Origin: Pseudopyrenochaeta lycopersici
Taxonomy: Eukaryota > Ascomycota > Dothideomycetes > Pleosporales > Pseudopyrenochaetaceae
NCBI GenBank assembly: GCA_003313425.1
Contig: NHZP01000062.1
Coordinates: 186,001 to 250,000 of the forward strand
Length of the DNA: 64,000 nucleotides
Reading direction: 5' to 3'
The notes under the pieces were generated by a model. It worked only from the letters and a program-made list of their open reading frames with translations, ran no database searches and was not told the DNA's origin. The position numbers and the translations under genes were made by a program. This document shows positions 11,290 through 22,374 of the stretch, piece after piece; position 1 is the first letter of the stretch; every line of letters starts with the position of its first letter.

Positions 11290-11545
11290 TAGGCTGAGGC
11301 TGGGAACGTTTCGGCTGGGAATCCAGGAGCGCTGCAAACAATGGCGCAGCGCCCAGCGGAACGCACTGCTATAGGTCAACGGTGACACTGGCAAAGGCAA
11401 GACAATGCTGCTCTGTGGCATGATCGATGAGCTGAACAAAATTGAAACTATCAAGCCTCCTATCGTACTTTCTTCTGCCAGTCTACAGATGCATGAATCA
11501 ATAGCGTCACGGCGCTTCGAGGCTTGATATACGGAGTACTGCAAC
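11290..11545 (+). pseudogene. NACHT domain relic of an NLR
   Basis: Read in pieces, this stretch encodes a degraded NACHT core: QQWRSAQRNALL, a stop where the family has Trp, then VNGDTGKGKTMLLCGMIDEL (the P-loop). After a frame change comes FCQSTDA, a stop, and INSVTALRGLIYGVLQL. The stops are TAG for TGG and TGA, and at least one frameshift separates the blocks. It is too short for a domain and lies between the pogo element and the HET gene, so it is the remnant of another NLR, distinct from the one at 4839-7085. Confidence 0.8.
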
Positions 11546-11563
11546 TCTATTTTTAGGAGGGCT

Positions 11564-11618
11564 AATTCCAGCTGAATTCCAGCTGAATTCCAGCTGAATC
11601 TCAGCCTGATCAGGAGTT
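11564..11618. repeat. Short tandem repeat with inverted ends
   Basis: Three copies of an 11-bp unit (AATTCCAGCTG) run from about 11564 to 11597, inside a segment whose ends GCTAATTCC and GGAGTTAGC are near inverse complements. It could be the end or a solo fragment of a small element. Confidence 0.45.
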
Positions 11619-11731
11619 AGCATCCTCCATGAAGGAGGCGTCTCTCTCCTTTCTGGTACTTGAATTTGTCAATCTTTTCTCACAACTCTCGTCAGTAGAG
11701 TTAAAATTGTGAAAGGCTCCCGAACGCCGTG

Positions 11732-13821
11732 ATGGATGAACGAGGTAAATTGTCACTTTAGTCTGTGCCTGTTCGGGTAGCTTCTGACTGGCTGAATTCG
11801 TAGCGGCGCAGGAACGGGGATACTACGAGGACAAGTGCCGTCGCCAATCGACGCCGTTCTCATATCAGCCTCTCAACCAGCAAACAAAAGAGATCAGGTT
11901 ACTCAGAGTCCGCGGCCCGTTCGAAGACGATATCTTCTCCGCGGAAGGCATCAAAAATTCCGAAGAAGATGCGGATTTCAGGCTCGTGAACGAAAAAACG
12001 TTCGTAATCAAGGCCGAACTCGCGCATTTCCCCCTGGCGAAATGCCCCCCATACGCAGCGCTCTCGTACACATGGGGAGACGACACGGTCAAGAGGCCGG
12101 TGTTTTTCCCCATAAGCTTCGACGATGTGGAGTGCGAGACATTCAAGTTGCTTGAGGTCACAGAGAACCTTTTCCAAGCCCTGCGACAGCTGAAGCCCAT
12201 GAAAGACGTCGAGTATCTCTGGGTTGATGCCATTTGCATCAACCAGAACGACACGTCGGAGAAGAGCTGGCAGGTTGCCCAGATGTGGGAGATTTACGAG
12301 ACGTCTCGCTTAGTCCGGATCTGGCTGGGCTCCGGCGGGACAGCAACAAATACCCTGATGGAAGACATGAATAATACTATCAGAACGTTAGTTAACACGG
12401 CTAAGGACCCGGAAGGCCTCAAGCTCGACGACTGCAAGGTGCCAGAGACGTTCCGCCCTTTGTTAGAGTTCCAGTGCTTCACCGAGCGCTCGTACTGGAA
12501 GCGCGCCTGGACCCGGCAGGAAATCAGTGCACAGAGCCCGGATAATATCTGGATCTCCTGGGGTCGACGTACGGTTCAATTTCAGATTCTTTATTTCTTC
12601 ATCAACGGGCTCAAGAACGTGGCGCAGGAGGTGAGGCATCAAGCCGGAACCATGATGGGCCATCGGCAGAAAGTCGTCAGCGCGATCGTCTCAACTTCTG
12701 GATTCGTGTCTGTGCGGGACTCACTGGATAGTTGCGTGTCGGGGAAGGCACGCCTCGTGCACATCCTCGAAACGTGGCTACGTAAGATTTATCTTTGGGG
12801 CGATGGGGTTCTGGCGGCGGATCCTCGAGACCTGCTCTTCTCCCTGTTCTGGATGACCCATTGGAAAGAAAATGACAATCGTGAAAGGCTGCAGGTAGAT
12901 TACACCAAGAGTACCCGCGAAGTCTTCATCAACATGGTGAAGTATTGGCCGAAGCTAGTTACCTGGAGAAATGACCCAAACGACACCGGAGGACCCGACC
13001 TGAACCTGCCATCCTGGGTACCGGACTGGAGACGTCGAATCCGACCTGTGCATTACCTAGAGCTGCGGCCATGGAAAGGGAATACGGAACTGCAATATGA
13101 CGCCGGAAACATGGGTCAGTACAAGGGTGGCTATTCGATCGAGCCTTCCCGTTACTCCCAAAGCGCTGACGACCCCTGCTTCGTGTTCATGGTAGGGTTC
13201 GTCGTGGATACAATTGAGGATATTGGACCACGTATGGTGCGGGACCAAGCCATGACGGCGCACTCAACTTGTCGGTGGTGGGTGAGCCAGATGGTTGATT
13301 TGACCAAGCGGCGTGATACCGTGGGCGAGCTTGGGATCGCCAACCTTTCACTCTCGACGGCGACAGCATCAGGAAAGCACGCCGCAATCTCAAAGACGTC
13401 GCGTTGGCGGGTGCCTATTATGGACATTGGTATCGTGAACGGCTCAGCTGGACGAGCGCCAGAAGGTTACAGGCGCGCATATGAGTTTTTCGAGGCTTCA
13501 GAGACTCCTCCTACCCTTCAAGACGATGAAAACCTAGAAGTGATGATCTCACGGTACGCCGACATTGCGCTCGCAGCATGCAATAATATGCGTTTCTTTG
13601 TGTCCAAGAACGGCTTCTGCGGCCTTGGGTTCCCGAGTATTGAATCCGGGGATCTGATTGTGGTCTTTCCGGGACTAATGGTTCCGCTGATTCTTCGCCG
13701 GATTAAGAACAAAGGATATCGCATCATTAGCGACTCTTATGTGCAGGGTATTATGTATGGTGAGACTAAAGACGATGTTGGAGGTGTTGGCTTTAAACTG
13801 GAGGAGTTTGCAATTTTCTAA
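11732..13821 (+). CDS. HET-domain (heterokaryon incompatibility) protein
   Basis: The HET domain occupies about residues 75-250, with PPYAALSYTWGD at about residue 85 and LWVDAICINQND at about 142, then the conserved WKRAWTRQEI. These proteins trigger cell death after fusion of unlike fungal strains; the long C-terminal half here (to residue 676) has no motif I recognise. The frame lacks an ATG near its start. I propose a tiny first exon 11732-11744 (MDER plus one base), an intron 11745-11803 (GTAAAT...TAG with CTGAC branch 18 nt before the end) and a second exon 11804-13821; the phases match exactly and the frame stays open through FSYQPLNQQTKEIRLLRV, the usual HET lead-in. The gene looks intact. 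The first exon is an inference. Confidence 0.85.
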
Positions 13822-13840
13822 TTCTAGGTAACGTACCCCA

Positions 13841-13874
13841 CGGGCGAGTCGGACACACGGGCGAATCGGACACT
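13841..13874. repeat. 17-bp direct repeat after the HET gene
   Basis: Two adjacent near-identical 17-mers (CGGGCGAGTCGGACACA and CGGGCGAATCGGACACT) follow the HET stop codon. One difference is G to A. They could be the end of an unrecognised transposon. Confidence 0.5.
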
Positions 13875-14480
13875 CTACCAAGACCCCATCAAAATTCAAC
13901 ACCCTATACAACCGTAGAGCACCATTAAGGACAGTAATTAGAAATCCTAATAAGCCAATTTATTCAGAAACCTCTTCTACTACCTGCTTACATGTGCGCA
14001 AGTTGTGCTCAGCCTTGCAGGCGTATGCCTTAAGGAATAAGGGTTAATTCCATTAAGTGGCCCTTGCGTCGGCAGCTCCCGTGAAATAAGACCCTTTGTT
14101 CTCCTGACTATCTTTGTCGAATTCAGAATAGTTAAATAATCTGTGCACTTTGTTCGCACCCTACCACATGTGGCTCTCTACATTGATGATGCTTTTTAAG
14201 ATCAGAAGGAAAATTGCGATCATCTACAACATATCTATACTTGGCGTGTCAGACAGTGAAATGGCGAGTAGGAGGCGTAGGACTTCCCAAACTCGTCTAG
14301 CTCACTTCCTGCCCTCAAGTCGGCGCAATGCCCTTGTGATGGTCATGCTAAACAGGTGGTCAAGGCTAGAGACCACAAGATTAAAGTTTGAAGAGCATGT
14401 CATTATGCTCTACATTCCCCTCAGCCTAGCCTTTGACATTTCTTTCCTCTGCTCCCTGCGCCATTACCATCGTGTTAGAC
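13875..14480. other. Intergenic, no gene seen
   Basis: About 600 bp of moderately AT-rich sequence upstream of the OrsD-like relic. The open frames here have no protein-like features. Confidence 0.45.
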
Positions 14481-16105
14481 ATGTCAGCCAGCCAAATTGT
14501 CAATATAAGAGAGATGCAGGCATCTCGACTCCTCCAGCTAGCTGTCTATGTTGGCGAGCCGTACTGCTTCCTTGTGTGCCGCATGTGTTGCACAGCACTA
14601 CCCCTTAGCCGCATTCCCCAGCATTATAGCGATTCAAAGTATCACAACTATGTACGCAGAGATTGTATTGATCTCCTCGAAGCCTGGAAGTCACTCTATC
14701 TGTCTACCCACCCTATCAAGCTCGCCACTGAAGCAGACCTAGAGAATTAGGCTCACCCTTCACAGCCTGCAGCGCCGATTCCCCACATCCGCATCAAGTA
14801 TGGGTTGCATTGCCGCTTTCACCTTGACTCTCACGGCCAACGCTGCCCAGTGGTCTTTCGAAATGCTACGAGAATGAAAAAGCATTGCGTCGATGAACAT
14901 GGCTGGAAGGAAGAACGCCGTAAAGGCCGACTTGGACGCCCACGTGCAGAGAGGTCCCAGATGCCTTACGAGGAAAACGTGCCTTGCCAGCAGTTGGTCT
15001 GGACGGGACGTGGCGGGTCATTCTGGCGCGTCTGCCCTCAAGGGGAAGGAAAGGGTGCTAAGAAGACCATCTCTGAAGGCTCTTCCGCCGAGGATCAGGG
15101 ACATGGCTCTAGTGATGGACCAAAAGACTTGTGTGGTGTATGGGATGACGTAGAAGCAAGACTTGATAAGTATCCCCAAGGACGTCCTAGCAGTGAACTT
15201 GCTCCCTCTCTCGGCGCGCGTTATCCGATCCACTTTTCCCCATGGATCGATAAAACAGGATAGACAGAGTATCTTTCCGGGCACGATCCAGCGGCCGTCG
15301 CGCAACTGTTAGAGCCGCCGAATCAACATAGCGAGCCAGGCCTTGCCGCACTATTACAGGCCTTTGACGGGCTCATAGCATCAGCACGCGAATCGATTCT
15401 TTCGGAAAAGATCAATGTATTTGCTCTTCACCGTGTGAATAGTTTCTTACGCGGCCGACCCTATTCCAAACCCCTCCACACCAAGCTGCTTGACGGTACG
15501 TACCGGAAGTACCGGGCGGTATGGCATAAGCTACTTTCGTTCGTCTACCGGCTAGTAGTTCTGCGTCAGGGCCCTCGCCTTTACTACAAACCCACGCCGA
15601 TGCAGCTTGAGGCCTTCAGTCAAATCCCTACCTTCGATCTCCCTTCAGAATCCTCCCCATCGCCTTGGACATATAATCAAGACTCCGCCTCAAAGGATCC
15701 GGGTAGCGACCAATTGAAAATCAAGGAACCCACTGCGCTACAGCAAGTCTGTCTCAGGCTATGTCTTTCCCTACTTGACCATAAACTCCAAAGCAAGCTT
15801 ACGGATAGTATTGTCGTTGGCTTTCTTGCAGCCTTAGGTATCAACACAAAACAGAACGGTCTAGACGATGCAGTCTTGTACACGCCTAAGCTGTCAGGAC
15901 TCGTTAAGCTTGCCCAGCTTCTTATTGTACAACATGCTATCATAGAGCACCAGTCTGGGCATATCGATTTCCCGAATGAATTAGTTGGCGAGCTGCAGGA
16001 TCGCTTCATGGTATACGGCAGCGACACGCCCATGAACTGGATTCTCAATCTTAGGGCGTACGGGAAGAAGGAACGTGATAATACAACTGCCGTGGGTAAC
16101 ATCAT
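14481..16105 (+). pseudogene. OrsD-like (PF12013/DUF3505 type) protein, RIP-type decay, copy 1
   Basis: A single reading frame runs from ATG 14481 to about 16105 with only two breaks, both TAG (14748-14750 and 15261-15263). It encodes a C2H2-like region (CCTALPLSRIPQHY ... HCVDEHGWKEERRKGR) followed by the domain typical of OrsD-like proteins (SPWIDKTG, stop, TEYLSGHD; VFALHRVNSFLRGRPYSKPL; YRKYRAVWHKLLSFVYRL). The second stop replaces a Gln expected before TEYL, that is CAG to TAG, the CpA to TpA change favoured by RIP. After AVGNI the similarity ends and AT-rich sequence begins, so the C-terminal half is missing. Family function is uncertain; OrsD was named for the Aspergillus orsellinic acid cluster. 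Confidence 0.75.
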
Positions 16106-16129
16106 ATGCAGAGCTGTTAAACATAACTA

Positions 16130-16171
16130 TATCCATTACTTATTATGTTATGCGATAATAAATAATGGATA
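16130..16171. repeat. Perfect-looking hairpin (17-bp arms)
   Basis: Arms 16130-16146 and 16155-16171 are inverse complements with one mismatch, around an 8-base loop GTTATGCG. It sits exactly where the OrsD-like frame is cut off and may mark the end of an inserted element. Confidence 0.6.
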
Positions 16172-16864
16172 CAGCATAAACATAAGGAATCTCTATCCAC
16201 ATAATTATGGGAATAATTCGGAAGGGGTTATTCCGGCACCGAAATGTTGTAAGCCCTGAACCCCTAGAGAGGTATTCGGGATCCGACTCGACCCTCAGTC
16301 TATTTCTTCGCATCCTGATTCGCTCGGTTTCAGCCTGCAGCTCGCCTCATCAAAGCATTTCGCAATGGTCATGCTCTAATATTCACCCCTCGGCGTAGCT
16401 TTTATACTCCCTTTATGCTGTATCTTAAACTAGTTTTGGCAATACTATTATAGGGCATGTGAGTGCCCAAGGAATATAATGAAGTCTTCAAAATATTCAA
16501 GAAAATAGCCGTTTGTGAGGATTTTAGACTATCTAGAACAGCAGTGGCGGAAGCAAAAAGGGGGAGATTAGATTCCAGCCCCTCGAATTGTCGCGATATA
16601 AAATAGTTCAGTCTCTAGTATCAAAGGCGCTCCTAAAGTACCTATTCTATTACCCTAGCTCGTCTACGATTTATACATCATAGTTCTCTTAAATAATAAT
16701 CTCTTTACGCTGGAGCCATACCACACACCAATCTTCCTATAGACCTTTTTCGGTATCTACACAAATGTCAAGCATAGGTTTACGTTAGTTGCGACTATAC
16801 GCTGAAACCGCAGTATTACATAAATCACCTGTGGCGCCATCACGCTAATTATCTAAACCTTAAC
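16172..16864. other. AT-rich decayed sequence
   Basis: No coherent frame. Base composition and abundance of TA steps suggest heavily RIP-mutated repeat DNA, but I could not name the source. Confidence 0.45.
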
Positions 16865-17520
16865 TCCTTAAAGAAAATACGTGCCGTTGTTAAGGAGCTT
16901 CTGCAGAAGCCCGTGATTGATCCCGACAAAACGAAGTTCCGGCCGCCGCCTATCGACTCGCTTGCGCTGCCGCACCTACCCATCTATAATAGCATCTCCT
17001 GACTACAATGCGGATCGGTTTATTGCTCTGAGGAGACCATGCGCAAACACTACAGGATGCGATATACCGAAAGCAAACGCTCGCAGGGCCGCCCCTCAAA
17101 AGCTTATACAGAAGTCCCACCACGCTAGAAGAAAGTCTCGTGCCAGCGTCTGTTTATTACAGGCGCTAGTAGTTATTTCTTTGCCGTCATTTCGCCAGCT
17201 GAAGTCCAAGAAGAAGAGGAGTCTCGACGGCGCCGGAGAATGGCGGACTCGCTCTCTGAAGCGGATTTCATCAAAGCTCAGATTAACAAGACATTGGAAG
17301 AGAGCATGCAGGAGGTCGCCGCTTCGGAGAACGTTATCTTAGATAATGCGGCGCAGACCGAGGTATCTCCGTGGCTTAAAATAATATAGTAGCCACGTTA
17401 TCTCCATAGATACGCCTTTAACGAAGTGGCTCGATTAGCAGCTCCAGCAGATTCAACCTCTAAACCTCTTCTAGTAGAATTTGCGCCGAAAAACGGACCG
17501 AGCACAGAGAATCGCCGCCT
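16865..17520 (+). pseudogene. OrsD-like (PF12013 type) relic, copy 2
   Basis: In one frame: LPHLPIYNSIS, stop, LQCGSVYCSEETMRKHYRMR (a Cys/His cluster), SQGRPSKAYTEVPPR, stop, KKVSCQRLFITGASSYFFAV, then an acidic/basic linker and SPWLKII, two stops, PRYLHRYAFNEVARLAAPAD. This matches the order of the N-terminal half of OrsD-like proteins (compare SPWIDKTG in copy 1). All four stops lie where the family has coding residues. It differs strongly from copy 1, so it is not a recent tandem duplicate. Confidence 0.65.
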
Positions 17521-17793
17521 TCTCACAATTTGATACGGTCGTCATGCCCCGAAGTCTTTGAGTCATCACTTAACAAAGACCGAGAGGCTGAGCGAAAATA
17601 ACCCGAATAACCGAATTCGACTGCGGACAAGTGCGGATGAGTGCGTCGAGAGCTGACGAAATAGAGAAAAATGTGTCCATGTATAAAGTTTTGAAATAGT
17701 ATCATTCATGATACTCTAATCTCCGCCCAATTTCGAAGAACAGTTTTGTCGCAAAATCCCGCGAAATTTCTCGTTAGCCTATTGTTCACCAAA

Positions 17794-18607
17794 ATGGCCT
17801 TGTGCTCTCTGGAGGAGGTCTTATCGCACAACTTCCTAGAAGCTATTCTCAGCTTCTGGTTTTCCCACATAGATAACAATGACAATATCATAGCTCCCGA
17901 TGTGGGGGATGCTATGCCGTGGTTCTCGCAAGACGACGCATATGACAGAGCCTGCATGTGAGTATTAATACATTCCACAATTGCATCGCTTTCTACTTTT
18001 CTACTACTAACAAAATCGCAGCACTAACTTTGGGATACAGCTTGAGCAAATTAAGTCGGTAGAAGCGAGCGGAACGAAAATTTTGTCCATAGCAAGACCA
18101 TCGACACCTCTACATTGGATAAGCCTCATCATACTTCTTGACCAGCTTCCACGAAACTGTTTCCCAAGAAACGAAGCTGGTGTTGCGTACAGAGTCTTCG
18201 ATAAGATGGCGCTTGAGATTGCTTTACGAGCAATTGAGCTTGGCATTCCAGGGCATCTTCCTGTACGGTTTCGAGTTGCGTATTCGTTCTGGGTTTTCAT
18301 GCCCTTGGAGCACGCCGAGAGCTTGGAGATGCAACAGATGGTGACGGAACATCATGCTAACTTGTTCCGGGAAAGTGAAATGCTAATGGATGGCTTGATT
18401 GATGTGGGGGATATAGACGTTGCGTACTGCCGAAGTGTACTTTTGAGGAGAAGAATGCAGTATGAGAAATTTAAGGATACTTTGCGTGGTATCTGTAACG
18501 AACATAAGGAGACTATTAGATTTTTTGGGCGCTACCCGCGTCGCAATAAGGTTCTCAATCGGGGCTCAACTGAGGCGGAGCTAGCGTATCTACAAGAACA
18601 GAGATAG
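17794..18607 (+). CDS. DUF924 family protein
   Basis: Two exons: 17794-17957 and 18022-18607, with a 64-nt intron (GTGAGT...TACTAAC...CGCAG) that joins in frame, giving 249 residues. The start ATG has a good context (CACCAAAATGG). DUF924 hallmarks are all there: ILSFWFSH near the N-terminus, SLIILLDQLPRNCFPR, FWVFMPLEHAESLEMQQ, and FFGRYPRRNKVLNRGSTEAE. The family is widespread in bacteria and eukaryotes, has a helical repeat-like fold and no settled function. It looks intact and lies in the calmest part of the window. Confidence 0.93.
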
Positions 18608-19416
18608 ACATGAAGGGGAAAAAGTAGTATAGAGGTAGAAAATAATTAAGGCTAGTAATTAGCTCTTATACTAGTAAACTCACATCAGCGATACCTATAT
18701 AAGATAGAGGTATAGTTTAGATGGTATAATCGTTTGTCGATATAGGCGGTTAAAATTGCGTAGTATCGCCCACGGAAAGCCTAGATGTGAGATGGAGCCG
18801 CTGTAAGATCTACCAGCTATTAAGTTCTCGGAACTATAACACATAGCTAAATAGGCACATAGCCAAATGATTATACAACTAAGAAGCCCCCTGTAACCTC
18901 CCGTACGGGAACGCCGACATCTCGTCTTCTATGGCATGTCAGTACAAATAAGTGGTGAGCTGCTAAATCCACATGGGCTCAACGTCAGGCTAAAGTCAAA
19001 GTATACGTACCACACTTTTCTTTCGTTTCCCGTTGTTCGCATTAGCAAAGCATACGACGTTCCTAAATCAATACCTCGGCAACATTCGCTTCTGTCAAAC
19101 TTGTCTGTTTTGCGACGTGCCAAGCCACGACCTTGAGGACACCATATCCATTTGCTGAGTCACCAAATAGTCGCCGCTACGCTCGTGTTTTTCCCCTGGC
19201 TCCTTGAAACGTCAGCCTCATATGGAAGTGAGTCGAAAGGACAACGTACCAAGATATCAGGCAGCAATTTTGTACAATTACCCTAGTTTCCGGGCTTGGA
19301 GCTAGTTTTAACAAAGTCAACAATAATCAAATATCCAGCCTACCATCGAAATTGCGCGTTCCTTTACTACTAATTAGGTGAGCTCTTGTTCAAAACCTTA
19401 TATTATATCCAGATAG
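18608..19416. other. Intergenic, no gene seen
   Basis: About 800 bp between the DUF924 and Hsp70 genes. Short frames on both strands look like noise. It presumably holds the Hsp70 promoter. Confidence 0.5.
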
Positions 19417-21571
19417 ATGGTTCGTCTACGTAGATGCAGGACGAAACGAAATCGAAGCGTCTTGTTCTTTGTCCTCGTGGTTCTCACCTGTGGTATCTTC
19501 CTGGCACATCCCGTAAAATCACAATATGAACCATCAGTCACCGGTCCAGTTGTTGGTATCAGTTTGGGAAATACAGTCTCTTGTGTTAGCCAGTAAGTTC
19601 CCATGCAGCCTTCTCCAAATGTATCTCCCAAAGTACCGCAATATCATCACACCAACCTAACGCTATGTAGTGCAACCAGTGTCTCCAGTGACAGAGGCTG
19701 GAATTATGAAAATAGAACGAACTTGCCATGGGTCTCATGTATCAAGAACAAAGACATTCTTTCTGATGCAGGCTTCAAACCTACATCGCACAATAATAAC
19801 CCATTCAGATTAATACCAGGACAAACTTCTCCAGGGTTGGTTGAGTTGACGAGGGGCGATGAATTCAATGTCACAACTTACCTCTCTGCTACTGAAACAG
19901 CAACATTAATCGTCAAGCACCTGAAAGAGATTGCGTCTTGCCACCTCAACACAACTGTAGGCTACGCGGTTATGACTGTGCCATATAGGTACGGCGATTC
20001 GCAGCGTGAAGCTGTCAAAGACATTGGGACTCGGGCTGGTATGGAAGTCTTGCGTGTCGTCAACGAGCCTACAGTTGCCAGCCTAGCCTATGGACTGGAC
20101 AGATTGGACGGGAGAACTAAGTCTCGCTATGACGAACGTAACGTGCTGGTATTTGATATGGGGGGAGTCACGCTCGATGTAGCAGCTTTGAGCATCGAGG
20201 AAGGTGTGTTCGAAATACTAGGGTCAGCAGAAAACTTGGGCCTGGGTGGAGAGCGTGTGAACAAGCGGTGGCTTCATCATACCGTTCAGCACTTCATCGC
20301 CGGAAACAACACGGACTTGCGTAGGGTAAGTAAATACACCGAGAAAAAATCAAGGAGCTGTGCTAATCAAGAGTGCTTTGTAGGACAAGGATGCTATCGA
20401 TAAATTGAGGCTTGAAATAGAACAAGGGAAACGGAATTTGTCGACTGGAGATCTGGCTACAATTACTGTCCAAGATTCTTTCCACGGGACCACATTTCAG
20501 CACAACATCACACGAGTTGAGTTTGTAAGATATATTTCTTCAGTGCAAAATAATGAAAGATCGCTAACACGTTACCTTTTCAGGATTCTATCATGACGCC
20601 GTTGATCAAAGCGGCGATCTCCTCCATTGAAAACGTTCTTGAAGCCGCCCGGCTCAATAAGAGTATGATCGACAAAGTAGTACTCGCCGGCGGCTCCACA
20701 AACATGCCTCTGGTACGAAACATGATAAGCGAATACTTCTCTAGCGACGACGTTCCTATACACATCCTCTCGTACTTGAACGCTACGGAGACCATCGCAA
20801 TCGGTGCGGCCATTCAGGGCGCAATTCTGGCTGATGACGGATATGCTGGATGTTTAGTCGGCACATTTGATGTCAGTGCATTATCCATAGGTAGAGACAC
20901 GAACATGAACGATGACTTCATACGCTAACGTATGCATAGGCATAGAAACAGCTGGCGGCTTGATGCGTCCTATACTCCTTCGAGGTGCCGGTCTGCCAAC
21001 CATAAAGTCACGGCTCTTCACCACTATAATAGATAACCAAGAGGCGATGAATATTCGGGTCTTCCAAGGTGAACGGCCTCAGACTAAGGATAACATATAT
21101 ATGGGAACTCTTCCGGCCCTTCCGCTTAGTGGGGGCAAGCGTGGGACTGCAAAGGTGCGTCTTGGTCCAGGTCTGTGTTCTGATGGTAGATTGACTGGCT
21201 CCAGGTTGATGTCACAGTTAAAGTCAACAGTTACCAAGATGAAGTCGAAGTAAGCATATTTAGTATCCTACTCACGCTTGTATCAGTACACTAACATTTC
21301 AACCTAGATCTCGGCTGTTGACAGGGCAACAAATAAAAATGTTGGGCTCACTATCATAGTTAGTAATGAGAACCGGATCACCCAAGACCGTTACGAGTCT
21401 CACGTGGAGGAATCTGAGCAATACTACGAAGAAGATCGAGAAACGAAACAACGCATCCAGGCGGAAGTTAGTGCTAGCATTGAGTCAGGAGACGTGAAAA
21501 AGATAGGTCGAGATTCGTTGGAGTTTGTGTTTGTTGAATGGGAGGCGGAGCGAAGTCGAGATGAGCTTTGA
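19417..21571 (+). CDS. Divergent ER Hsp70 (BiP-like) with signal peptide and RDEL tail
   Basis: Seven exons: 19417-19592, 19671-20325, 20384-20524, 20584-20890, 20940-21154, 21205-21249, 21308-21571; all six introns (49-78 nt) have GT...AG ends and joining gives 600 residues with no stop. Residues 1-35 are a basic leader plus hydrophobic core (VLFFVLVVLTCGIFLA), a signal peptide or anchor. The nucleotide-binding domain shows GISLGNTVSCVS (usual GIDLGTTYSCV), RVVNEPTVASLAYGLD, FDMGGVTLDVAAL (usual DLGGGTFDV) and VLAGGSTNMPLVRNMI. The substrate domain has LSIGIETAGG. The protein ends SRDEL, a KDEL/HDEL-class retrieval signal, so it should sit in the ER lumen. Early subdomains are shortened, and residues of the phosphate loops are changed, so ATP hydrolysis may be altered. 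Standard BiP is about 660 residues. Confidence 0.88.
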
Positions 21572-22374
21572 ATGAATGCAATTGCAGTACTGCCTACATG
21601 GCAGCGAACCGACAGGTTGACGTTCCAACCCGGATTTTTCTTGCCTCTTTCGTCCTAGTCCCGGATCCGATTCCGCTACTACCGTCAGTCGCGAACAGCC
21701 TCAACGCTTCGCGCAATTTCTCGGCAGCGCCCTTTGCGACTCCACCCAACTCGTCACGACAGAGCGAGACGTACGTTTCCATGCCGCCTCCGGAAACGGG
21801 TGTTGCACGCCGCCGTCAGCGCCCTCTCCTAGACCCGGTACAAACGCGACACACCATGGTCAGGCGCTCACGAGCCCAAGCAAGTCGAGCTCGCGAAAGA
21901 CTATTCTGGGAGCTGGACCCGTCGGGTCGCAGGGCAACCCCCAATTGATCTGTCTGGGGAGCTATTCGGTATACGCAAATATCACTTGGCGATTGCAACG
22001 CGTCAAATGGTGTCTTTAAGGTATCAACAGTTAAATGCTAGCATTCTGCTTTCGAAGGCCTAATCGGGAAGGTTGGAGACTTGGCCGTTGATTGCCCTAG
22101 AATTATTGCGTTTCTGGAATATCTTGTACCACCACCCCACAAAGGCTTATGGGGCTGCTCATGGCACATGTCTTGCTTAACGCAGTGCGATTGTTCATGC
22201 TGCCCGCTGACAGGTAAAAATAGTGTCGATTGTTCATTGCAAGATTGTGGTGCTTTGCACTTTGTGCATCGCAGGCATGGCGTGACAGACATCGCTGACG
22301 AGACGCTGGTTCTAGCTTACCGGTATTAGCTCAGCCCGACGCCAGATTAAAGATACAAAGTGTCTCTGGAGCGG
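21572..22374. other. Intergenic, no convincing gene
   Basis: About 800 bp between the convergent Hsp70 and kinase-fusion genes. A 126-residue plus-strand frame at 21568-21948 and its minus-strand shadow have no recognisable motif. Confidence 0.5.

Noticed and set aside
13841..13874. CRISPR-like short direct repeats
   Set aside because: Only two adjacent copies, no spacers, eukaryotic genome.
21568..21948. A 126-residue plus-strand frame after the Hsp70 gene
   Set aside because: Composition and lack of motifs suggest noise; an equally long shadow exists on the minus strand.
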